Shown: positions 60,350-64,000 of the stretch, piece by piece
Numbering within the stretch: the first letter of the stretch is position 1
Layout: every line of letters starts with the position of its first letter
Assembly (NCBI RefSeq): GCF_037081715.1
Contig: NZ_JAZDDH010000001.1
Location: 1,922,001 to 1,986,000 of the forward strand
Direction: 5' to 3'
Source: Halalkalicoccus sp. CG83
GTDB lineage: Archaea; Halobacteriota; Halobacteria; Halobacteriales; Halalkalicoccaceae
Length of the DNA: 64,000 bases
Notes under the pieces: model-generated
The model's input: only the letters and a program-made list of their open reading frames with translations
The model's database searches: none
What the model was told of the DNA's origin: nothing
Position numbers and translations under genes: made by a program

Positions 60350-62512
60350 TCAGCGCGATCCCGATTCCGTCTCGTCGCTCTCCTCGACGTTCGTCTCGAA
60401 GACGACGCCCTCCCGATGTGCGTCGGGCCGATCCGGCAGGTACGTTCCCTCGTTGCCACAGTCGTCAACCAGCGGACAGACCGTCCGTTCGGGCGGCCAG
60501 AGCGCCTCGACGCTTCCATTGGTCGTGCGTACCGTCGTCGCCTGTCGATAGGTGAGCGTCGAGCCGTCGTGCCCGACGAGCCGAACGAGGACGACGATTT
60601 CGTCGGTGGCGCCGACTGCGACCGACGGCTCGTCGTTCGCCTCGATCCCGCCGGTCGCCGGCGTCCCGCCCTCGACGGCGACGAGCCGCGCGGCGTCGGA
60701 ATCCAGCGTCCACTCGACGGCGATCCTCTCGCCGGGATCGTCGATCGCGTACGTCGCACGGTCGCCGGCTCGGTTCTCCACCTGTACGGTCACCCGATCG
60801 ACGTTCGCGGAGTCGGGCACGCCGATAGCGGTCTCGCCCGCGAGGCGCTCGCCCTCCCGCACCGTGAGGGATTCGAGCTTCGGGACGACGTGGCGATCCG
60901 GCTCCGGCGTCCACTCGCCGCGGTAGGCGTAGCGGTGGTACTCCCGGTCGGGGTAGGCGTCGACGACGGCGAAGTCCTCGGCCGGCTCGCGATCGAGCGC
61001 GTAGACGACCTCCCCGTCGAACCCCGGCTCGTTGCGGAGGTACTGGAAGGGGTGGTTCTGCCACTCGCCGTACGGCGTCGGAAGGAACACCACCGCGTCG
61101 TCGAACTCGGCCGTCTCGAACGGCTCGTAAGCCCGCTCGAACTTCTCGGTGTGGGCGGCGTTTCGCTCGAGCGGAGCGCCGACGAGGGCGGCGTTCGCGA
61201 CGCCTCCGAGCGCGAGGCCCGCGACGAGCACGATCGCCAGCACGAGGCGGGTGCCGCGCCGGGAGAGTCGATCGAAGAGCAGTTCACGCAGCCGGCGCCA
61301 GCCGGCGACGACCGCGACCGCGGCGAAGACCGACAGGGGGACGAGCAGATCGAAGTGATAGACCGGGCCGATCAGCGCGATCAGGCCGTCGGTGGGATCT
61401 CCCATCGTCGCGAGCACGTTGCGGTTCCCCCAGAAGGCGACGTTCCCGGCCGTGACCGTCACGAACAGGCCCGCGAGCGCCGAGACGGCGACCGCGTCGG
61501 CCTCGTACAGCGCCGAGGTCGCCCCTCCGTTCAGTCGGCGACGTATCGCGATCGCGAGCCCGCAGAGCGCACACGTGGTCCCGAGGAGGCCGGCGGTGAA
61601 CCAGCGCGTCGCGAGGTACCACAGCACGTACCCGTTCGCGCGCAGCCCCAGTTCTGGCGTGTACTCGATCGAGTGATCGAGGAGCCGGCGCCGGCCGAAC
61701 CCGGGGCCGTCCATCGGCGCGAACGCTTCGAAAGGGAACACGAGTGGCGAGCCCGTCAGGTGGGCGTTGTACGCGAGCGTCAGGCCGACGAACGCCAGTC
61801 CGCCGGCCGCCGTCAGTGCCTGCCTTCGAACGGGTTCGGGAGGCGGTCTGAGACCCCGCTCGCGGAGCGCTCGACCGACCGACCACAGCGCGTGGGCGAT
61901 GAACGGCACGGCGAAGAGCACGGCCGTGTAGGGTCGCGCGAAGAAGGCGAGGCCGACCGCGATGCCGGCGCCGACGGCGTACCGGGGATCGCGTCGACGG
62001 ACGCCCCGGAGGTAACAGACGGCGAACAGCAGGTTCAACAGCGTGGTCGGTGCGTACGGCAGGAAGACCGACCCCGTGACGAGCGAGAGCGGCGCGGCCG
62101 CGAACAGCGCGGCGGCGACGATGCCGACCCGTCGGTCGAACGCCATCGATCCCAACAGATAGACCAGCGCGGCGTTGCCTGCCGCGACGGCGGCGAGCGT
62201 CACCCGCGGCTCGCCGAACAGCGCGATCGAGACGGCGTACATCGCGGCCGGCACGGGCGCGTACTTCGGGTAGAGCCGGCCGCCGTCCTCGACGAAGAAC
62301 CAGGGGCGAAACGCGCCCGCGAGCTCGCCGGCGTACAGCTGGAGCTGCCCCTCTAGAAGCATCGCCGCCTGCTGGAGGTATACCGCCTCGTCGTGGTTGT
62401 TCGAGTGGTAGGGAAAGACCTCGCGAGCGACGACGAAAACGGCGACGGCGGCGACCGCCGCGACGAACGCGGCGGCGAGACGTTCACGGTTCGATCGCCA
62501 AACGGGGACCAT
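60350..62512 (-). CDS. GT39/ArnT-like membrane glycosyltransferase-type protein
   Basis: A 720-residue membrane protein. The first 430 residues hold 10-12 helices and the motif NNHDEAVYLQQA (the Asp-Glu pair of lipid-linked-sugar glycosyltransferases); the last 280 residues form a soluble, beta-rich extracellular part (e.g. VTVQVENRAGDRATYAIDDP). This layout matches haloarchaeal GT39-like proteins. It likely uses a dolichol-phosphate sugar on the outside of the membrane. It may work with the family 2 enzyme that converges on it. Start ATG 62512 with a signal-like first helix. It is 11 bases downstream of the FbpA-type gene on the same strand. Confidence 0.8.
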   Translation of the reverse strand: MVPVWRSNRERLAAAFVAAVAAVAVFVVAREVFPYHSNNHDEAVYLQQAAMLLEGQLQLYAGELAGAFRPWFFVEDGGRLYPKYAPVPAAMYAVSIALFGEPRVTLAAVAAGNAALVYLLGSMAFDRRVGIVAAALFAAAPLSLVTGSVFLPYAPTTLLNLLFAVCYLRGVRRRDPRYAVGAGIAVGLAFFARPYTAVLFAVPFIAHALWSVGRALRERGLRPPPEPVRRQALTAAGGLAFVGLTLAYNAHLTGSPLVFPFEAFAPMDGPGFGRRRLLDHSIEYTPELGLRANGYVLWYLATRWFTAGLLGTTCALCGLAIAIRRRLNGGATSALYEADAVAVSALAGLFVTVTAGNVAFWGNRNVLATMGDPTDGLIALIGPVYHFDLLVPLSVFAAVAVVAGWRRLRELLFDRLSRRGTRLVLAIVLVAGLALGGVANAALVGAPLERNAAHTEKFERAYEPFETAEFDDAVVFLPTPYGEWQNHPFQYLRNEPGFDGEVVYALDREPAEDFAVVDAYPDREYHRYAYRGEWTPEPDRHVVPKLESLTVREGERLAGETAIGVPDSANVDRVTVQVENRAGDRATYAIDDPGERIAVEWTLDSDAARLVAVEGGTPATGGIEANDEPSVAVGATDEIVVLVRLVGHDGSTLTYRQATTVRTTNGSVEALWPPERTVCPLVDDCGNEGTYLPDRPDAHREGVVFETNVEESDETESGSR

Positions 62513-62523
62513 GACGCGCCGCG

Positions 62524-63672
62524 TCAGACGTCGATCCCGACGTCACGCATCAGGTTGATCGTCGGCTCGAGATCCGACAGCTGGGTCAGATCCAGCTCCG
62601 AGGGCGGGTTGAGCTCGTCGATCGTCGGGAGGTCGCCGACGGGCTCGACGTCGGGGATCAGCGGGTACTCGAAGGTGGTCCGGGCGAAGTAGTCCTGGGC
62701 CTCCGCGGAGAGCAGGTGTCGGATGAAGTTCGCGCCGAGGTCGACGTCAGCGGCGGCGTCGGTGACGGCTCCCCCCGCGACGTTGAAGATCGCCCCGGCG
62801 TCGCCCTGGGTGAACGACGTCTCGATGGGCGCGTCCGGCGAGCCGTCGAGCACGCGCTGGATGTAGTAGTGGTTCGTGAAGCCGGCGTCGATCTCGCCGT
62901 CGGCGATCGCCTGACACGTCGCGAACTCGTCGGGGTAGTCGGTGATCCCGCTCTCGACGACGCCCTCCAGCCACTGGCGGGTCTCCTCCTCGCCTCTGAG
63001 CAGCCGCATCGCGGTGACGAACGCCTGACACGAGCCGTAGGAGGGCGCCCAGCCGAGCGATCCCTCGAAGCCGCCGGAGTAATCGTCGATGCTGTTCGAC
63101 ATGTCGTCGGCCGAGAGCGCCTCGGTGTTGAACGGGACCGTCCGAGCACGACCCGAGGTGCCGATCCAACTCTCGGCGCGGAACTCCTCGCGAACCAGTT
63201 CGAGCAGGTCGTCGGGAAGCGATCGGGTGCGGCCCTCGTCGGCGAGCGCGCCGAGCGACCCGGCGTTGACCGAGTAGAACACGTCGGCGGGCGTCCCCTC
63301 GCCCTCGGTGATGATCTGGTTGACGAGGTCGGTCGAGTCGCCGTAGCGCACGTCCACCGAGAAGTCGTCGTACTGCTCCTCGATGTACTGGAGGAGGTCG
63401 CCGACGAGGAACTCACCGCGACCGGAGTAGACCGTGAGTTCGCCCTCGAGCGGCGGCATCTCGTCCATCGGCGTCCCGCCGGGCGCGTCTCGCCCCTCGC
63501 GGCCCGAACCGATCTGGCCGATCTCGGACTCGTTCCCGCTCTCGTTTCCGTTACCCTCGTCCCCGTCGTCGCCGAACAATCCCGTACATCCCGCCACGCC
63601 CGCGGTTCCGAGAGCCGTCGTCCCCAGTAGGAACCGCCGGCGAGTGCTCGAGTCGAGGTTTCGTCGCGTCAT
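62524..63672 (-). CDS. Iron(III)-binding ABC lipoprotein (FbpA/IdiA-like)
   Basis: A 382-residue substrate-binding lipoprotein. Tat signal TRRRFLLGTTALGTAGVAGC with lipidated Cys29, an Asn/Glu/Gly-rich linker, then ELTVYSGRGEFLVGDLLQYI and GFTNHYYIQRVLDG. The paired tyrosines of NHYYIQ are the iron ligands of FbpA proteins. An iron box (63678-63691) lies 5 bases before the ATG. It should feed the permease encoded at 55.6-57.2 kb. The C-terminal segment is complete. Confidence 0.92.
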   Translation of the reverse strand: MTRRNLDSSTRRRFLLGTTALGTAGVAGCTGLFGDDGDEGNGNESGNESEIGQIGSGREGRDAPGGTPMDEMPPLEGELTVYSGRGEFLVGDLLQYIEEQYDDFSVDVRYGDSTDLVNQIITEGEGTPADVFYSVNAGSLGALADEGRTRSLPDDLLELVREEFRAESWIGTSGRARTVPFNTEALSADDMSNSIDDYSGGFEGSLGWAPSYGSCQAFVTAMRLLRGEEETRQWLEGVVESGITDYPDEFATCQAIADGEIDAGFTNHYYIQRVLDGSPDAPIETSFTQGDAGAIFNVAGGAVTDAAADVDLGANFIRHLLSAEAQDYFARTTFEYPLIPDVEPVGDLPTIDELNPPSELDLTQLSDLEPTINLMRDVGIDV

Positions 63673-63677
63673 GTGTT

Positions 63678-63691
63678 TTAGGCTCCCCTAA
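63678..63691. promoter_or_regulatory. Iron-box-like palindrome (TTAGG-N4-CCTAA)
   Basis: TTAGGCTCCCCTAA, extended to 16 bases as TTTAGG...CCTAAA, lies 5 bases upstream of the FbpA-like ATG at 63672. In this position a bound regulator would block the start site of a leaderless transcript, as expected for iron repression. Confidence 0.78.
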
Positions 63692-63711
63692 ACGAACTTA
63701 TACCTATTGTT

Positions 63712-64000
63712 TCAGTCGTCGGCGACCGCGGGGACCCGGGAGAGCGCGTCGAGACACTCGAGCCAGTCGAGCATGGACTCGCCGACGTGGTTGAGAAAGG
63801 CCCCGTTTCGGTACTCGTCGAACTCGCCCTCGGCGAGCCGCCGGCCCATCGCCTCGTAGACCGCGGCGTAGTCGTCGGCGTCCCTTCCCACCCCGTCCTC
63901 GGACGATCCGTCCGTCCGAGCGGCCCGTGGAACCGGAGGTTCCACGCTGTCGATCAGTTCCCAGAGGTGTTCGTTGAGCTCCAGGCCAGCGACCTCGTTG
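63712..64000 (-). CDS. Partial gene, unknown protein (C-terminal part)
   Basis: The frame runs in from beyond base 64000 and ends at 63712, giving the last 95 residues. Visible parts are NEVAGLELNEHLWELIDSVE, a Ser/Asp-rich link, then YAAVYEAMGRRLAEGEFDEY and FLNHVGESMLDWLECLDALS. It is acidic and helical. A GTG at 63945 would be an internal start. I do not recognise the family. It ends about 40 bases before the FbpA-like start, upstream on the same strand. Confidence 0.6.
   Translation of the reverse strand, partial: NEVAGLELNEHLWELIDSVEPPVPRAARTDGSSEDGVGRDADDYAAVYEAMGRRLAEGEFDEYRNGAFLNHVGESMLDWLECLDALSRVPAVADD

Overview
The window is a stretch of chromosome from a halophilic archaeon (class Halobacteria). 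Three things point to this: high GC, very acidic proteins, and many haloarchaea-specific families. Those families include RPA1/RPAP1/Rpe, bat-type HTH regulators, class III PHA synthase, Tat-exported lipoproteins and small zinc-ribbon proteins. Many genes start with no leader or with ATGA overlaps. The genus cannot be fixed from the sequence alone.

Layout. 1-9.4 kb: partial PhzF gene, a PAS/GAF histidine kinase, archaeal shikimate kinase plus chorismate mutase, a CDC48-type AAA+ ATPase and a membrane protein with a channel-like pore loop. 9.4-16.2 kb: archaetidylserine decarboxylase, CPA2 antiporter, Lhr-type helicase, TrkH. 16.2-20.6 kb: the single-strand-binding operon rpa1-rpap1-rpe and a riboflavin-pathway reductase. 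21.7-23.7 kb: CinA-like and aspartoacylase-like genes. 23.7-28.35 kb: an AT-richer accessory patch with gene fragments, duplicated alpha/beta hydrolases and a remnant bounded by tRNA-Trp and a copy of its 3' end. 28.35-35.9 kb: intron-containing tRNA-Trp, guaB, a Tat serine protease, tRNA-Lys with a nearby copy of its 3' end, a Rossmann-DHH protein and a PRC-barrel protein. 36.3-40.1 kb: a membrane protein and a znuABC-type metal transporter. 40.2-49.7 kb: mixed metabolism (YbaK, PfkB kinase, nitrilase family, DpsA, HAD, Nif3-like, OYE, GNAT).

49.8-55.5 kb is a polyhydroxyalkanoate (PHA) locus on the minus strand: phaR-phaP-phaE-phaC, then phaB, then a two-subunit thiolase. It holds monomer supply, polymerisation and granule proteins together. 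PhaC has a long acidic tail ending in a helix-hairpin-helix module.

55.6-63.7 kb is an iron-related block: an FbpB-type permease, a Tat-exported FAD dehydrogenase pair with a 3Fe-4S-type cysteine signature, two glycosyltransferase-type genes and an FbpA-type lipoprotein. Three perfect TTAGG-N4-CCTAA palindromes lie at promoters in this block, and a fourth lies before a 54-residue gene at 44.2 kb. Together they look like part of a DtxR/Idr-type iron regulon.

The less ordinary features are the shared iron box, the enlarged tRNA-Trp intron with a self-targeting C/D guide, the tRNA-end repeats, the PhaC tail and the GNGD pore loop.
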